A stretch of 64,000 bases of DNA from Methyloversatilis sp. XJ19-49 (GCF_024580145.1 NZ_JANINI010000003.1:244061-308060), one strand, 5' to 3'; counted from the first letter of the stretch, positions 53,862 through 63,641 are shown. The notes: generated from the sequence alone by a model not told the origin. A program made the numbers and translations.

Positions 53862-55280
53862 TCAGGACGCGATCGGCAACACCAGGCTCGCGCGTAGCCC
53901 GCCTTCGGGTCGCCGGCTCAGGGTGATGTCGCCACCTTGCGCGCGGGCCACGGCGCGGGCGATGGCGAGCCCCAGGCCGCTGCCGCCGGTGTGGCGGGCG
54001 CGCGACGCCTCCAGCCGCACATAGGGTTCGAATACCCTCTCGCGTTCGCCGTCGGGAATGCCCGGGCCGTCGTCGTCGATGTCGACCCGCGCTTCGGTGG
54101 CATTGCCCGATAAGGTGACGCGGATCTTGCCGCCACCGTAGCGGCGCGCGTTGTCCATAAGATTGGCGAGGCAGCGGCGCGTGATGGACGGCCGCACGAT
54201 GACCGGCTGCGCCACGCTGCCGCTCACCTCGATATCGGCGCCCAGTGCGGCGATGTCGTCGGCCACGCCCTCGACCAGCGCGTCGAGCCGGGTCGGCGCG
54301 GCCGCTTCCGAACTGTCGCCGGCGCGCAGGAAGGCCAGTGTGTCGTCGATCAGCGTTTCCATGTCGGCCAGATCGCGCTCGATGGCGTCGCGTACCGGGC
54401 CTTCGGGCAATTGTTCGAGACGCAGGCGCACGCGCGTGATCGGTAGCCGAAGGTCGTGCGACACGCCCGCCAGCGCCTGCGCCCGGGTGTGGATCAGCGT
54501 GCGCAGCGCGCGCTGCATGCTGTTGAAGGCGCGGGCGGCGCCGGCGACTTCACGCGGACCGGATTCGCCGAGCGGCGCCTGTTCGAGGTCGCGCGCCAGC
54601 CCTTCGGCGGCGCGCGCGAACATGTCGAGCGGCCGGGTCAGCCGGCGCACCACCCAGATCGACAGCAGGCTGACGACGATGGCCACCAGCAGCAGGCTGC
54701 CGATGATGCGCAGCGGTCGCTCGGCCACCGCGAGTGGCGGCGAATAACGGAAGGTGAGCACCGTTCCGTCGTTCAGCCGCGCCTGGGTCGACACATTGTG
54801 CGGATGCGGCTTGGCGAACAGCCGGGCCAGGGCCGGCGGGGGCGGGAGAGGCGGGCGCAGCGGCAGCGCGTCAGCGGCCGTTGCGCCGGTTGGCGCTTTC
54901 GGACGTTCCAGCGTGATCACCTGATGCGCATGCCGTCCCGCAATGCGCTCATCCACCTTGTTGGCGAACGCCTCGAAGTCCTCGTCCACCGGCCGTGCGT
55001 CGTCGTACCAGGGTTCGTCGAGCGACAGCGCCGTGCTCGGACTTTCCAGCAGTCGCACCAGGCGGTCCCGTCCGGCCGGCGCGGTTTCGTTGATCAGCGC
55101 GATCGATTCGGCCACCCGCGTCGCCGCATATTCGCTGCGCACCTGACGCGACAGACGCACGCGGTCGTCCACCACCAGCCAGAGGCCGATGCCATTGGCC
55201 ACCAGCAGTCCGCCGAGCAAGGTCAGCAGGATCTGGCCGAACAGCGTGCGCGGCATCAGGCGCGAAAAGAAAGCGCTCAA
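53862..55280 (-). CDS. EnvZ-like sensor histidine kinase
   Basis: The 472-residue protein has an N-terminal helix (ILLTLLGGLLVANGIGLWLV), a periplasmic loop of about 150 residues, a second helix (IIGSLLLVAIVVSLLSIWVV), a HAMP domain and an EnvZ-type core with the H box AGVSHDLRLPITRVRL, an N box NLMDNARRYGGG, and DDDGPGIPD and GSGLGLAIARAVA (G boxes). It starts at TTG 55280 overlapping the regulator stop (TTGA); ATG 55256 is the alternative. It is the second gene of an operon with the OmpR-like regulator. Confidence 0.92.
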   Translation of the reverse strand: MSAFFSRLMPRTLFGQILLTLLGGLLVANGIGLWLVVDDRVRLSRQVRSEYAATRVAESIALINETAPAGRDRLVRLLESPSTALSLDEPWYDDARPVDEDFEAFANKVDERIAGRHAHQVITLERPKAPTGATAADALPLRPPLPPPPALARLFAKPHPHNVSTQARLNDGTVLTFRYSPPLAVAERPLRIIGSLLLVAIVVSLLSIWVVRRLTRPLDMFARAAEGLARDLEQAPLGESGPREVAGAARAFNSMQRALRTLIHTRAQALAGVSHDLRLPITRVRLRLEQLPEGPVRDAIERDLADMETLIDDTLAFLRAGDSSEAAAPTRLDALVEGVADDIAALGADIEVSGSVAQPVIVRPSITRRCLANLMDNARRYGGGKIRVTLSGNATEARVDIDDDGPGIPDGERERVFEPYVRLEASRARHTGGSGLGLAIARAVARAQGGDITLSRRPEGGLRASLVLPIAS

Positions 55281-56002
55281 ACGTGTTTCTCCACCGGCAC
55301 CGACAGCACATAGCCTTCGCTGCGCAGCGTGCGGATGATGCGCGGCTCGCGCCCGTCGTCGCCGAGCCGGCGGCGCAGCCGGCTGATCATCACATCCACC
55401 GTGCGATCGAACGGACCGGCGCTGCGACCGGCCAGCACGTCCATCAGCTGGTCGCGCGACAGCACGCGGTTTGGGCTTTCGGCCAGCGCGTTCAGCATGC
55501 GGAATTCGCCGCTCGACAGCGGCGTCACGACGCCCTGGGCGTCCACCAGGTGGCGTGCGCCCAGATCGAGCGTCCAGCCGGCAAATTTCAACGTGCGCAC
55601 ATTGCCGTCACCGTCCGGATGTTCCGGCGCGCGGCGCAGGATGCTGCGCACACGTGCCAGCAGTTCGCGCGGGTGAAAAGGCTTGGGCAGGTAGTCGTCA
55701 GCGCCCATTTCGAGACCGATGATGCGATCGAGCTCGTCGCCTCGCGCGGTCAGCATCAGGATGGGCAGGCGCGATTTCGCGCGGATTTCGCGGCACAGCG
55801 CGAGCCCGTCGTCACCGGGCAGCATCACGTCGAGAATCAGCAGGTCGCACGCTTCGTGGGCGAGTGCGGCGCGCAGGCCCGGGCCGTCAGCCACGGTGCG
55901 CACGTCCATGTCCTGCTTGCCCAGATAGTCGCGCAGCAGCTCGCGCAGCTCAGGGTCATCATCGACGACCAGGATGCGCGGCTTGGGATTGGCGGTGTTC
56001 AT
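55277..56002 (-). CDS. OmpR-family response regulator
   Basis: The 241-residue protein has a receiver domain (VVDDDPELREL, DLLILDVMLPGDDG with the phosphoacceptor, YLPKPFHPREL with lysine) and a winged-helix DNA-binding domain (LSSGEFRMLNALAESPNRVL, DVMISRLRRRLGDD, IRTLRSEGYVLS). ATG 56002 opens at the receiver; a longer frame starts at 56056. It pairs with the EnvZ-like kinase. Confidence 0.93.
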   Translation of the reverse strand: MNTANPKPRILVVDDDPELRELLRDYLGKQDMDVRTVADGPGLRAALAHEACDLLILDVMLPGDDGLALCREIRAKSRLPILMLTARGDELDRIIGLEMGADDYLPKPFHPRELLARVRSILRRAPEHPDGDGNVRTLKFAGWTLDLGARHLVDAQGVVTPLSSGEFRMLNALAESPNRVLSRDQLMDVLAGRSAGPFDRTVDVMISRLRRRLGDDGREPRIIRTLRSEGYVLSVPVEKHV

Positions 56003-56095
56003 GCACGCAAGCTTAGCGGCTTGCCGGCCGCCCGCATGCAAAGCGGACAAATCCACACAGCCGGTTTACGCGCTGTTAACAATTGCACTGCGCCG

Positions 56096-56482
56096 TCAGT
56101 GCGCGTGGCTGCGGCGTGACCGGGTCGACGCCAGCGCGATCAGGCCAAGCAGCAGTCCTGCCGCGGCGTAGTCGGCGCTGTACAGGATCAGGCCGGCGCC
56201 GCCACTGACCACAGCCACTGCCGCCAGCATGGGGATCCGGGTCGCCATGGCCAGTGCGCCGGCCGCCAGCGCAAGCCAGCCGATGCGCTGGTCGATGAAC
56301 AGCTGCGGCGCGTAGCGCCTTGCAGCGCAGCGCCAGTCGTCGCTCGCCGCCGCGCACAGGCCGTGCAGCACATCGGATTCCATCAGCCCGTAACGCAGCG
56401 TCGCACTGGCCGCGACGGCTGCGGTGAAGGCGACGATCAGGCCGGTGACGGGCGTATTGCGGTGGAACAGGTGTCGGTTCAT
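56096..56482 (-). CDS. Small multi-pass membrane protein
   Basis: The 128-residue protein has an N-terminal helix (TGLIVAFTAAVAASATL), a Cys-containing loop (GLCAAASDDWRCAARR), and helices WLALAAGALAMATRIPML, VAVVSGGAGLILY and ADYAAAGLLLGLIALAS. I recognise no family. It lies in the opposite direction to, and just upstream of, the glucan synthase gene. Confidence 0.65.
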   Translation of the reverse strand: MNRHLFHRNTPVTGLIVAFTAAVAASATLRYGLMESDVLHGLCAAASDDWRCAARRYAPQLFIDQRIGWLALAAGALAMATRIPMLAAVAVVSGGAGLILYSADYAAAGLLLGLIALASTRSRRSHAH

Positions 56483-56666
56483 GGGCGCAGGAGTGTAGGC
56501 GGAGTCCGTCGCCACAGGGCAAGGGATTTTCGCTGTGTTAGCATCGCCGCGCTGCAACAACGGGTCGTTCGCAGACATGTACGACGCGTCAGAACAACGT
56601 TGTGCAGACCCCAACCTTACCGGAAATTCCGCGTCCGACGCTTCATGGCGCGGTCGCACACCGCGC

Positions 56667-59270
56667 ATGAAAAGACATATTTCGTTCGCCCGGATACTGA
56701 TGGCGCTGTTCGTGGCGGGCGGCGTTGCCGCCATCCACTTCGGCCTGTGGGCGGTGATGAACCGGCCGGTCAGCGTGGTCGAACCGCTCGACTACATCGA
56801 CGGATTTTCTTACAGCCCCTACCGCCGTGACCAGACGCCGCTGCGCGGAATCTACCCGTCGTACGAAGAGATTGCGCAGGACCTGTCGCAACTGGGTGGC
56901 ATCGCCCACCGCATCCGTACCTACAACTCGACCGAAAACCCGGAAGTGTCGGATCTGGCCGGCCAGAACGACCTGAAGGTCACGGCGGGTGCGTGGATCG
57001 ATACCGACAAGGTGCGCAACCGGCGGGAGATCGGCGCGCTGCTGGCGGACGCGCGTCTGCATGGCAACATCGACCGGCTGATGGTGGGCAACGAGTCGCT
57101 TCTGCGCGCCGACGTGACGATTCCCGAAATGATCGAGTACCTGGACGAGGTGCGCGAGGCGACCGATCTGCCGGTATCCACCGCCGAGCCCTGGCATGTC
57201 TGGCTGAAAAACCCCGAACTGGCCAACCACGTTGACTACCTGGCCGTTCACCTGCTGCCCTATCACGAGGGTGTGCCGGCGGACAAGGCGGTCGATTACG
57301 CGATGGCGCGCTATCAGGAACTGCTGGATGCCTTTCCCGGCAGGGCCATTTTGATCGGCGAAATCGGCTGGCCGAGCAAGGGACCTACCATCCAGGCCGC
57401 GGTGGCGTCGGAAGAGAACCAGGCGCGCTTCGTCCGTGAGTTCCTGTACCGCTCGCTGTGCAAGAACCTCGACTACTTCCTGATCGAAGCCTACGACCAG
57501 CCGTGGAAGATCGAGATCGAAGGCTGGGCCGGTGCCTACTGGGGCATGTTCAACGCCGACCGTCAGTTGAAGTTCCCGCTCGAAGGCAGCGTGGACCGCA
57601 ACAGCGGCTGGATCGACGACGCTGTCGTGGCCACCGTGTTTGCGCTGGTGCCGATGCTGCTGCTGTGCCTCGCGCAGCGCGGCATGAGCATGTTCGGCCT
57701 GCTGTGGATGTGCGTGCTGGTGCAGGCCTGCGTCACCGCCATCGTCATTTCGGCCCGGCTGCCGGCGGATTATTACTTCACGCTGCGCGATCTCACGGCG
57801 CTGATCGGCCTGGTGTTCGGCGTCATGCTGACCGCGGGCGTGCTGCTGACCAATGGTTTCGAATTTGCCGAGGTGTTCTTCAAGGCGCGCTGGCGCCGCG
57901 CCTACAAGGCGGCTGCGCCGCTGCCGCCCGAACAGCAACCTTTCGTGTCTGTGCATCTGGCCTGCTGCAACGAGCCGCCGGAAATGGTGATTGCCACCAT
58001 CGACAGTCTGGCAGCCATGGATTACCAGAACTTCGAGGTGCTGGTGATCGACAACAACACAAAGGATGAGGCGCTGTGGAAGCCGGTCGAGGCGCGCATG
58101 GCCGAACTGGGCCCGCGCTTCCGCTTCTTCCATCTGTCGCCGTGGCCGGGTTTCAAGGCCGGCGCGCTGAATTTCGGCCTGAAGCAGACCGACCCGCGGG
58201 CCACCGTGGTCGGTGTGGTCGATGCCGATTACGTGGTTACGCCGGACTGGCTCAGCGCATTGATTCCGCACTTCCACGATGAAAAGGTCGCTGTCGTGCA
58301 GGCGCCGCAGGCGCACCGGGAATGGGAACGTCACCCGTTCCGGCGCATGTGCAACTGGGAATTCGAAGGCTTCTTCCGCATCGGCATGCATCATCGCCAC
58401 GAGCGCAATGCGCTGATCCAGCACGGCACGATGACGCTGGTGCGCCGTTCGCGCCTGGAAAGTTCGGGCAGCTGGTCGGAGTGGTGCATCTGCGAAGACA
58501 CCGAGCTGGGCCTGCGCCTGCTCGAAAACGGTGACGAACTGCGCTATATCGACCGCGTGTTCGGCCGCGGCCTGACGCCGGCCAGCTTTGCTGCGCTGAA
58601 GTCGCAGCGCTTCCGCTGGGCGTTCGGCGCAATGCAGATCCTGAAGGGCCACTGGCGTTCGCTGTTCGGTCACAGCAAGCTCGACAGCGGGCAGCGCTAT
58701 CACTTCATCACCGGCTGGTTTTCGTGGTTCGGCGACGCGCTGCAACTGGTGTTCGCGATGGGCGCCATCGCCTGGACAGCGGCCATGCTGATCTGGCCCA
58801 AGCTGTTTTCGCTGCCGGTCACCATCATGCTGGCGCCGGTGCTCGGTCTGCTGGTCGCCAAGGCGGCGATGGGCCCGATCCTTTACCGGCGCGCGATGGA
58901 CTGTCCGTGGGCTGATATTGCGGGTGCGTCGCTGGTCAGCCTCGGCCTGTCGCATTCGATCGCGCGCGGCGTCATCGCCGGTCTGACGCACAAGCGTGGC
59001 GTGTTTCTGCGCACCGCCAAAGGCAGGGGCGAAAGCGGCCTGGCCCAGTTCTTTCAGCCGATCCGCGAGGAAACTTATCTGCTGCTGGCGCTGATCGCCG
59101 CCGCCTGGGCCATGATCGTGCTGCGCGGTACGCAGAACATCGAAGTCGTGCTTTGGGTGACGATGCTGGGTCTGCAATCGCTGCCTTACCTCGCCGCCGT
59201 GGGCTGCCAGTTCATCGCCCAGTTGCCGGAAAAAGCCGAGCCACTGCCAGCGCAGGCCCAGGCCGCGTGA
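56667..59270 (+). CDS. GH17-GT2 fusion: beta-glucan synthase/transglycosylase
   Basis: The 867-residue membrane protein joins two enzymes. Residues about 60-310 form a GH17 domain with general acid E143 in VGNESLL and nucleophile E232 in GEIGWPSKG. After membrane helices comes a GT2 cellulose-synthase-like domain: FVSVHLACCNEPPEMV, D519xD521 in VDADYV, catalytic D611 in CEDTELG, and Q647-W651 in QRFRW, followed by further helices. Such fusions make and remodel beta-1,3-glucans in proteobacteria. I chose ATG 56667; an upstream in-frame start adds a non-hydrophobic leader. The next gene is a GH17 protein, 15 bases on. Confidence 0.88.
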   Translation: MKRHISFARILMALFVAGGVAAIHFGLWAVMNRPVSVVEPLDYIDGFSYSPYRRDQTPLRGIYPSYEEIAQDLSQLGGIAHRIRTYNSTENPEVSDLAGQNDLKVTAGAWIDTDKVRNRREIGALLADARLHGNIDRLMVGNESLLRADVTIPEMIEYLDEVREATDLPVSTAEPWHVWLKNPELANHVDYLAVHLLPYHEGVPADKAVDYAMARYQELLDAFPGRAILIGEIGWPSKGPTIQAAVASEENQARFVREFLYRSLCKNLDYFLIEAYDQPWKIEIEGWAGAYWGMFNADRQLKFPLEGSVDRNSGWIDDAVVATVFALVPMLLLCLAQRGMSMFGLLWMCVLVQACVTAIVISARLPADYYFTLRDLTALIGLVFGVMLTAGVLLTNGFEFAEVFFKARWRRAYKAAAPLPPEQQPFVSVHLACCNEPPEMVIATIDSLAAMDYQNFEVLVIDNNTKDEALWKPVEARMAELGPRFRFFHLSPWPGFKAGALNFGLKQTDPRATVVGVVDADYVVTPDWLSALIPHFHDEKVAVVQAPQAHREWERHPFRRMCNWEFEGFFRIGMHHRHERNALIQHGTMTLVRRSRLESSGSWSEWCICEDTELGLRLLENGDELRYIDRVFGRGLTPASFAALKSQRFRWAFGAMQILKGHWRSLFGHSKLDSGQRYHFITGWFSWFGDALQLVFAMGAIAWTAAMLIWPKLFSLPVTIMLAPVLGLLVAKAAMGPILYRRAMDCPWADIAGASLVSLGLSHSIARGVIAGLTHKRGVFLRTAKGRGESGLAQFFQPIREETYLLLALIAAAWAMIVLRGTQNIEVVLWVTMLGLQSLPYLAAVGCQFIAQLPEKAEPLPAQAQAA

Positions 59271-59285
59271 CCGGTCACTGAACGC

Positions 59286-60827
59286 ATGAACCGTTCTGCG
59301 CCGCGCTGGGTGCGCTTTGCGCTCGTCCATGTCCTCGTCCTCGTGCTGCTGGCGGTATGGCTGTGGCAGCGCAATGAAGCGCAGCCGCTGGCCGACGTGC
59401 CGACGGATGCGGGCCCGCTGCAGTGCGTGTCATACGCGCCGTATTACCGCCCGGGTGAATCGCCGCTGCAGCCGGACTTCCAGGTCACGCGCGAGCGGAT
59501 AGACGCCGATCTGGCGCGCCTCGCGGAAGTTTCCGGCTGCGTGCGGCTGTATTCGGTCGACCAGGGCCTGCACCATGTGCCCGAACTGGCCGGCAAGCAC
59601 GGCCTGAAGGTGCTGCTGGGCGCCTGGATAGGCGGCGACAAACTGAAGAACGACCGCGAACTGGCGCAGGCCATCGAACTGGCAAACCGGCATCCGGACG
59701 TCGTGCGCGGCCTGATCGTCGGCAACGAGGTGCTGCTGCGCCGCGAACAGACGCCGGACGCCATGCGTTCCTACATCGAACGCGCGCAGGCCGCGACGAA
59801 TGTGCCGGTCACCTACGCCGATGTGTGGGAGTTCTGGCTGAAGAACAAGGACCTCGCGCAGTCGGTCGACTTCGTCACCGTGCATGTGCTGCCCTACTGG
59901 GAAGACGAGCCGCAGCCGATCGACCGCGCCATTGCCCATGTGGAAGAGGTGATGAAGACGGTCGACGCCGCCTTCGACAAGCCGCTGCTGATCGGCGAAA
60001 CCGGCTGGCCCAGCGTGGGCAAGCAGCGCGAAGGCGCACGCCCCGGCGTGCTCGAACAGGCGCGCTACCTGCGCGAATTCGTCATTGTCGCGCAGACGCA
60101 CGGCTGGCAATACAACCTGATCGAAGCTTTCGACCAGCCGTGGAAACGCCGGCTGGAGGGCACGGTGGGTGGCTTCTGGGGCCTGCTCGATACGGACGGC
60201 CAGGCCAAGTTTGCCTGGCAGGGGCCGCTGGCTGCGCGGGTCGATGGGCCGCAGCCGCTGGTCGCCGGTGCGGCAGGTCTGGCGCTGGCGCTCGTGTTGT
60301 CGACGCTGGGCCGCGTGCGCCGGCCGGCCGCGACGGTCGCGTTCGCCGTGTCGGGCGTGCTGGCCGGTGTCATCGCACCGCTGCAGTTCGAATATCTCGC
60401 GCTGGCCTGTCGCAGCCCGCTCGAATGGGCCGCCATGGGCGCGGTCGCGGCGGCTGGCTGGCTGATGTGGGCCGCGTTGCCCTGGACGCTGCACGGTCGC
60501 CCCGGCGAGGCGGTGCGCCTTGCGGCCCGGGTGCTGCTGTTCGGACTTGCGTTCAGCGGTCTGCTGCTGGCCGTCGACGGCCGCTACCGCGATTTCCCCT
60601 TCCTGCTGTTCCTGCTGCCGGCGGTGCAGTGGGGTCTGGCCGCCGCCGTCGCGCGGCTGGCGCCTTTGCCCCATCTGCCGGAAGGCAAGCTGTTTGCCGC
60701 CGTCGCGGTGATCGGCAGTGCCGTCGCCTGGCTCGCCGACTGGCGCAATCCGCAGGCACTCGCCTGGCTCGCGCTGACACTCGTCATGGCCAGCGCGTTC
60801 GTGCTGCGCCGGGAACGCGGTTACTGA
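59286..60827 (+). CDS. Membrane-anchored GH17 glucosidase/transglycosylase
   Basis: The 513-residue protein has an N-terminal anchor (FALVHVLVLVLLAVWLW), a GH17 domain with acid E148 in VGNEVLLRRE and nucleophile E238 in GETGWPSVG, and a C-terminal block of several membrane helices from about residue 320. It is clearly related to the GH17 half of the preceding gene and lacks a GT domain. The two are probably co-transcribed and could act on the same glucan. Product not assigned. Confidence 0.87.
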   Translation: MNRSAPRWVRFALVHVLVLVLLAVWLWQRNEAQPLADVPTDAGPLQCVSYAPYYRPGESPLQPDFQVTRERIDADLARLAEVSGCVRLYSVDQGLHHVPELAGKHGLKVLLGAWIGGDKLKNDRELAQAIELANRHPDVVRGLIVGNEVLLRREQTPDAMRSYIERAQAATNVPVTYADVWEFWLKNKDLAQSVDFVTVHVLPYWEDEPQPIDRAIAHVEEVMKTVDAAFDKPLLIGETGWPSVGKQREGARPGVLEQARYLREFVIVAQTHGWQYNLIEAFDQPWKRRLEGTVGGFWGLLDTDGQAKFAWQGPLAARVDGPQPLVAGAAGLALALVLSTLGRVRRPAATVAFAVSGVLAGVIAPLQFEYLALACRSPLEWAAMGAVAAAGWLMWAALPWTLHGRPGEAVRLAARVLLFGLAFSGLLLAVDGRYRDFPFLLFLLPAVQWGLAAAVARLAPLPHLPEGKLFAAVAVIGSAVAWLADWRNPQALAWLALTLVMASAFVLRRERGY

Positions 60828-60847
60828 GCTGAAGCGCACGCCCGCAG

Positions 60848-61170
60848 GGGGGAGTGGCGCCCTCGCTGAGATTGGCACCGACCCTGTGGGAGCGGCGGCC
60901 CCGCCGCGATCGTGCCGCGACCATCGTTGTGCAGAGTGCGTATCGCGGCGAGGGCGCCGCTCCCACAAGAGCAGCGCGCCCGGACACCACGGCGAGCCCT
61001 CAAGCGCAGAGGCTGTGGGAGCGACGGCCCCGTCGCGATCAGTGCCGTGGCCATCGAGGTGCGAAGTGCATATCGCGGCGAGGGCGGAGCGGGGGGGTCG
61101 GCGAGCACTGCTCGCCGCCCGCAGAGCCGGCTGGCCATGCAGGGCCAGCAGTGGATCGCCGCTCCCACAG
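60848..61170. repeat. REP-like repeat cluster (family A) at 60.9 kb
   Basis: The 409-base gap after the GH17 gene holds units at 60885-60912, inverted 60942-60967, direct 61014-61041, and inverted 61070-61090 and 61150-61170, with eroded pieces between. The unit at 61014 has GCGAC/GTCGC arms where others have GCGGC/GCCGC, a compensatory change that keeps the hairpin. No gene was seen. Confidence 0.88.
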
Positions 61171-61236
61171 AGACAACTCCCACGGCACGCGACCTGCAGC
61201 GAGACGGCAGCCTTCCCGCCGCCCGCCTTCACACCT

Positions 61237-62331
61237 TCAGCGGAACAGCGCCTTGAATTCCCTCGGCTGGCAGCGCAGGTACTGCGGGGCGGCATCGACC
61301 TGCGCACCCAGTTCCGCGGCTGCGTGCCAGGGCCAGCGCGGCTCGTACAGCATGGCGCGGGCGAGTGCGACCAGATCGGCCTGACCGCTGGCCAGGATGG
61401 CTTCGGCCTGTTCCGCTTCGGTGATCAGGCCGACCGCGATGGTCGACAGGCCGCCGTCGCGCTTGATGCGTTCGGCGAACGCGACCTGATAGCCGGGCAC
61501 CGCCGGAATCTGCTGCAGCGGCGAGGCGCCACCGCTCGACACGTGGATGTACGCCGCGCCGCGCGCCTTCAGCGCCTGCGTGAAGACGACGCTCTGATCG
61601 ACATCCCAGCCGCCGTCCACCCAGTCGCTGGCGGAGATGCGCACGCCGACCGGCTTGTCGGCCGGAAAGGCGGCACGCACGGCGTCGAACACTTCGAGCG
61701 GAAAGCGCATGCGGTTGTCGAGCGAACCGCCGTATTCGTCGCTGCGTGCGTTGGCCAGTGGGGTCAGGAACTGGTGCAGCAGATACCCGTGCGCGGCATG
61801 CACTTCGATCGCATCCAGTCCGAGCCGCGCCGCGCGGCGGGCGGTGTCGGCGAACGCTGTGCGGATGCGCTCAAGGCCTGCGGCATCGAGGGCGACCGGC
61901 GGGTGTTCGCCCGGCGCATGCGGCTGTGCCGACGGCGCAACGGTCTGCCAGCCTCCGGCCGAGGGCGCGATCTGCGCGCCCCCTTCCCATGGCCGTGCGA
62001 CCGACGCCTTGCGCCCGGCGTGACCGATCTGGATCGCGATCGGCATGTTCGAATGCGCGCGCACCGCCTTGAGCACGCGCGCCAGCGCCGCTTCGTTGGC
62101 GTCGGACCACAGGCCGAGGTCCTGCGCGGAAATGCGGCCTTCCGGCTCGACCGCCGACGCTTCGATGATCAGCAGGCCGGCGCCGGACAGCGCCAGCTGG
62201 CCCAGATGCATCAGATGCCAGTCGGTGGCGCAGCCGTCCTGCGCCGAGTACTGGCACATCGGTGCGATGACGATGCGGTTCGGGAGCTGCAGCGGGCCGA
62301 GGGCATAGGGCTGGAAAAGCAGGCTGGACAT
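61237..62331 (-). CDS. NADPH dehydrogenase, Old Yellow Enzyme family (YqjM-like)
   Basis: The 364-residue FMN enzyme begins PNRIVIAPMCQYSA with C26 and Y28, the residues that mark the YqjM subclass of Old Yellow Enzymes. The substrate-binding His pair is in DAIEVHAAHGYLLHQFLTPL, followed by NARSDEYGGSLDNRMRFPLE, the family signature. It reduces activated double bonds such as enones with NADPH. It is 127 bases upstream of the NTF2-like gene in the same direction and divergent from the TetR gene, which probably regulates both. Confidence 0.93.
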   Translation of the reverse strand: MSSLLFQPYALGPLQLPNRIVIAPMCQYSAQDGCATDWHLMHLGQLALSGAGLLIIEASAVEPEGRISAQDLGLWSDANEAALARVLKAVRAHSNMPIAIQIGHAGRKASVARPWEGGAQIAPSAGGWQTVAPSAQPHAPGEHPPVALDAAGLERIRTAFADTARRAARLGLDAIEVHAAHGYLLHQFLTPLANARSDEYGGSLDNRMRFPLEVFDAVRAAFPADKPVGVRISASDWVDGGWDVDQSVVFTQALKARGAAYIHVSSGGASPLQQIPAVPGYQVAFAERIKRDGGLSTIAVGLITEAEQAEAILASGQADLVALARAMLYEPRWPWHAAAELGAQVDAAPQYLRCQPREFKALFR

Positions 62332-62458
62332 GGGAGAGGGCGGCGTATTGACGGAGGCGTGCAGTATCCCTGACGGCGGCCCGGGCGCGCCACCGTCAGG
62401 TCGGCGAGAGGACGAAAAAGCGGTGACGAGAAGACGGTGACGAAAAGTCAGCGCAGCA

Positions 62459-62932
62459 TCAGAGCCCGAGTTCGCCCAGCCCCGGGTGGTCGTCCGGTCG
62501 GCGGCCCTGCGGCCAGCGGAACAGCCGATCGGCCTCGCTGATCGGCAGATCGTTGATGCTGGCGTGGCGGCGTGCCATCAGGCCACGTTCGTCGAATTCC
62601 CAGTTCTCGTTGCCGTAGGAACGGAACCACTGGCCGTCGGCGTCGTGCCATTCGTAGGCGAAACGCACCGCGATGCGGTTGCCGCCGGTACACCACAGCT
62701 CCTTGATCAGCCGGTACTCATGTTCCTTCGCCCACTTGCGGGTCAGGAAATCGACGATTCCGGCGCGTCCGTTGATGAATTCCGAGCGGTTGCGCCAGCG
62801 ACTGTCCGGCGTATAGGCGAGCGAAACCTTGTGCGGGTCGCGATTGTTCCAGCCGTCTTCGGCGGCGCGCACCTTCTGTGCGGCGGTGTCGGCGGTGAAG
62901 GGTGGCAGCGGCGGGCGGGGGGCGTCGGTCAT
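62459..62932 (-). CDS. Nuclear transport factor 2-like protein (DUF1348 type)
   Basis: The 157-residue protein has [40 protein letters not shown], and [20 protein letters not shown] with [12 protein letters not shown], matching the DUF1348 NTF2-fold family. These small proteins often accompany flavin oxidoreductases but have no agreed function. Start ATG 62932 was chosen over 62944. It is transcribed toward the OYE gene and away from the TetR regulator. Confidence 0.85.
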   Translation of the reverse strand: MTDAPRPPLPPFTADTAAQKVRAAEDGWNNRDPHKVSLAYTPDSRWRNRSEFINGRAGIVDFLTRKWAKEHEYRLIKELWCTGGNRIAVRFAYEWHDADGQWFRSYGNENWEFDERGLMARRHASINDLPISEADRLFRWPQGRRPDDHPGLGELGL

Positions 62933-62982
62933 GTCGGGCTCCATCAGGCAGGGTCAACAGGAAGATGAGGCAGAGAAGGTGA

Positions 62983-63021
62983 TACAGGTCTGTCTACATC
63001 CTTGAACAAGACAGGTCTGTC
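62983..63021. promoter_or_regulatory. Duplicated TetR operator
   Basis: TACAGGTCTGTC (62983-62994) and GACAGGTCTGTC (63010-63021) are near-identical, start 27 bases apart, and the second is a perfect GACAG-GT-CTGTC palindrome. They fill the divergent promoter region between the DUF1348-like gene and the TetR gene. Confidence 0.72.
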
Positions 63022-63035
63022 TGTCAACATGGCGC

Positions 63036-63635
63036 ATGACCTTCACCCTCGACGACCTCGCCGGCTCCGGCCCGCTGCCGGAGCATGACGCGCGCACCCG
63101 CGTGCTTGAAACGGCCTACCGACTGTTCTACCGGCAAGGCCTGCGCGCCACCGGCATCGACCGCATCATCGCCGAGTCGGGTGTGGCCAAGATGTCCTTC
63201 TACCGTCACTTTCCGTCCAAGCAGGCGTTGATCGACGCCTATCTCGACCTGCGCCATGCGCGCTGGATGGCCTGGCTGGAAGGTCGGCTCGGCAAGCTGA
63301 GCTCGCCGCGCGACTGGCTAGCTGCGCTGCCTGGCGCACTCGATGACTGGTTCCGCGCGCCCGGCTTTCGTGGCTGTGCCTTCATCAACGGTCACGCCGA
63401 AGCCGGACCCGACGCGCCGGCGATGACCGTGATGCACAAGCGCGCGCTGGCCGCGCGCATCGAGCGCGCGTGTGCCGAAGCCGGTCTGCCGCAGCCCGGC
63501 GAAGTCGCAGCCGACCTGCTGCTGGCCATCGAAGGCGCGATCGTGCGGGCGCAGATGGAAGGCGCCGACGCGGCACAGCAGCCACTGCGCCGGCTGTTCG
63601 CGCGCACTCTTTCCGATGCCGGCGGCAAGCAGTGA
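63036..63635 (+). CDS. TetR-family transcriptional regulator
   Basis: The 199-residue protein has a TetR helix-turn-helix: RVLETAYRLFYRQGLRATGI, DRIIAESGVAKMSFYRHFPS, KQALIDAYLD. The C-terminal ligand domain is of the LmrA/YxaF-like type (RGCAFINGHAEAGPD). It is divergent from the NTF2-like and OYE genes with a duplicated palindrome between them, so it likely represses both and itself. Its last 99 bases also occur as an inverted copy at the window end (63902-64000). Confidence 0.9.
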   Translation: MTFTLDDLAGSGPLPEHDARTRVLETAYRLFYRQGLRATGIDRIIAESGVAKMSFYRHFPSKQALIDAYLDLRHARWMAWLEGRLGKLSSPRDWLAALPGALDDWFRAPGFRGCAFINGHAEAGPDAPAMTVMHKRALAARIERACAEAGLPQPGEVAADLLLAIEGAIVRAQMEGADAAQQPLRRLFARTLSDAGGKQ

Positions 63636-63641
63636 GGTTTT

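Noticed and set aside
56643..59330. 895-codon minus-strand frame opposite the GH17-GT2 gene
   Set aside because: It is a GC-skew shadow; its Arg/Gln/His-rich translation has no domain, while the plus strand has all catalytic motifs.
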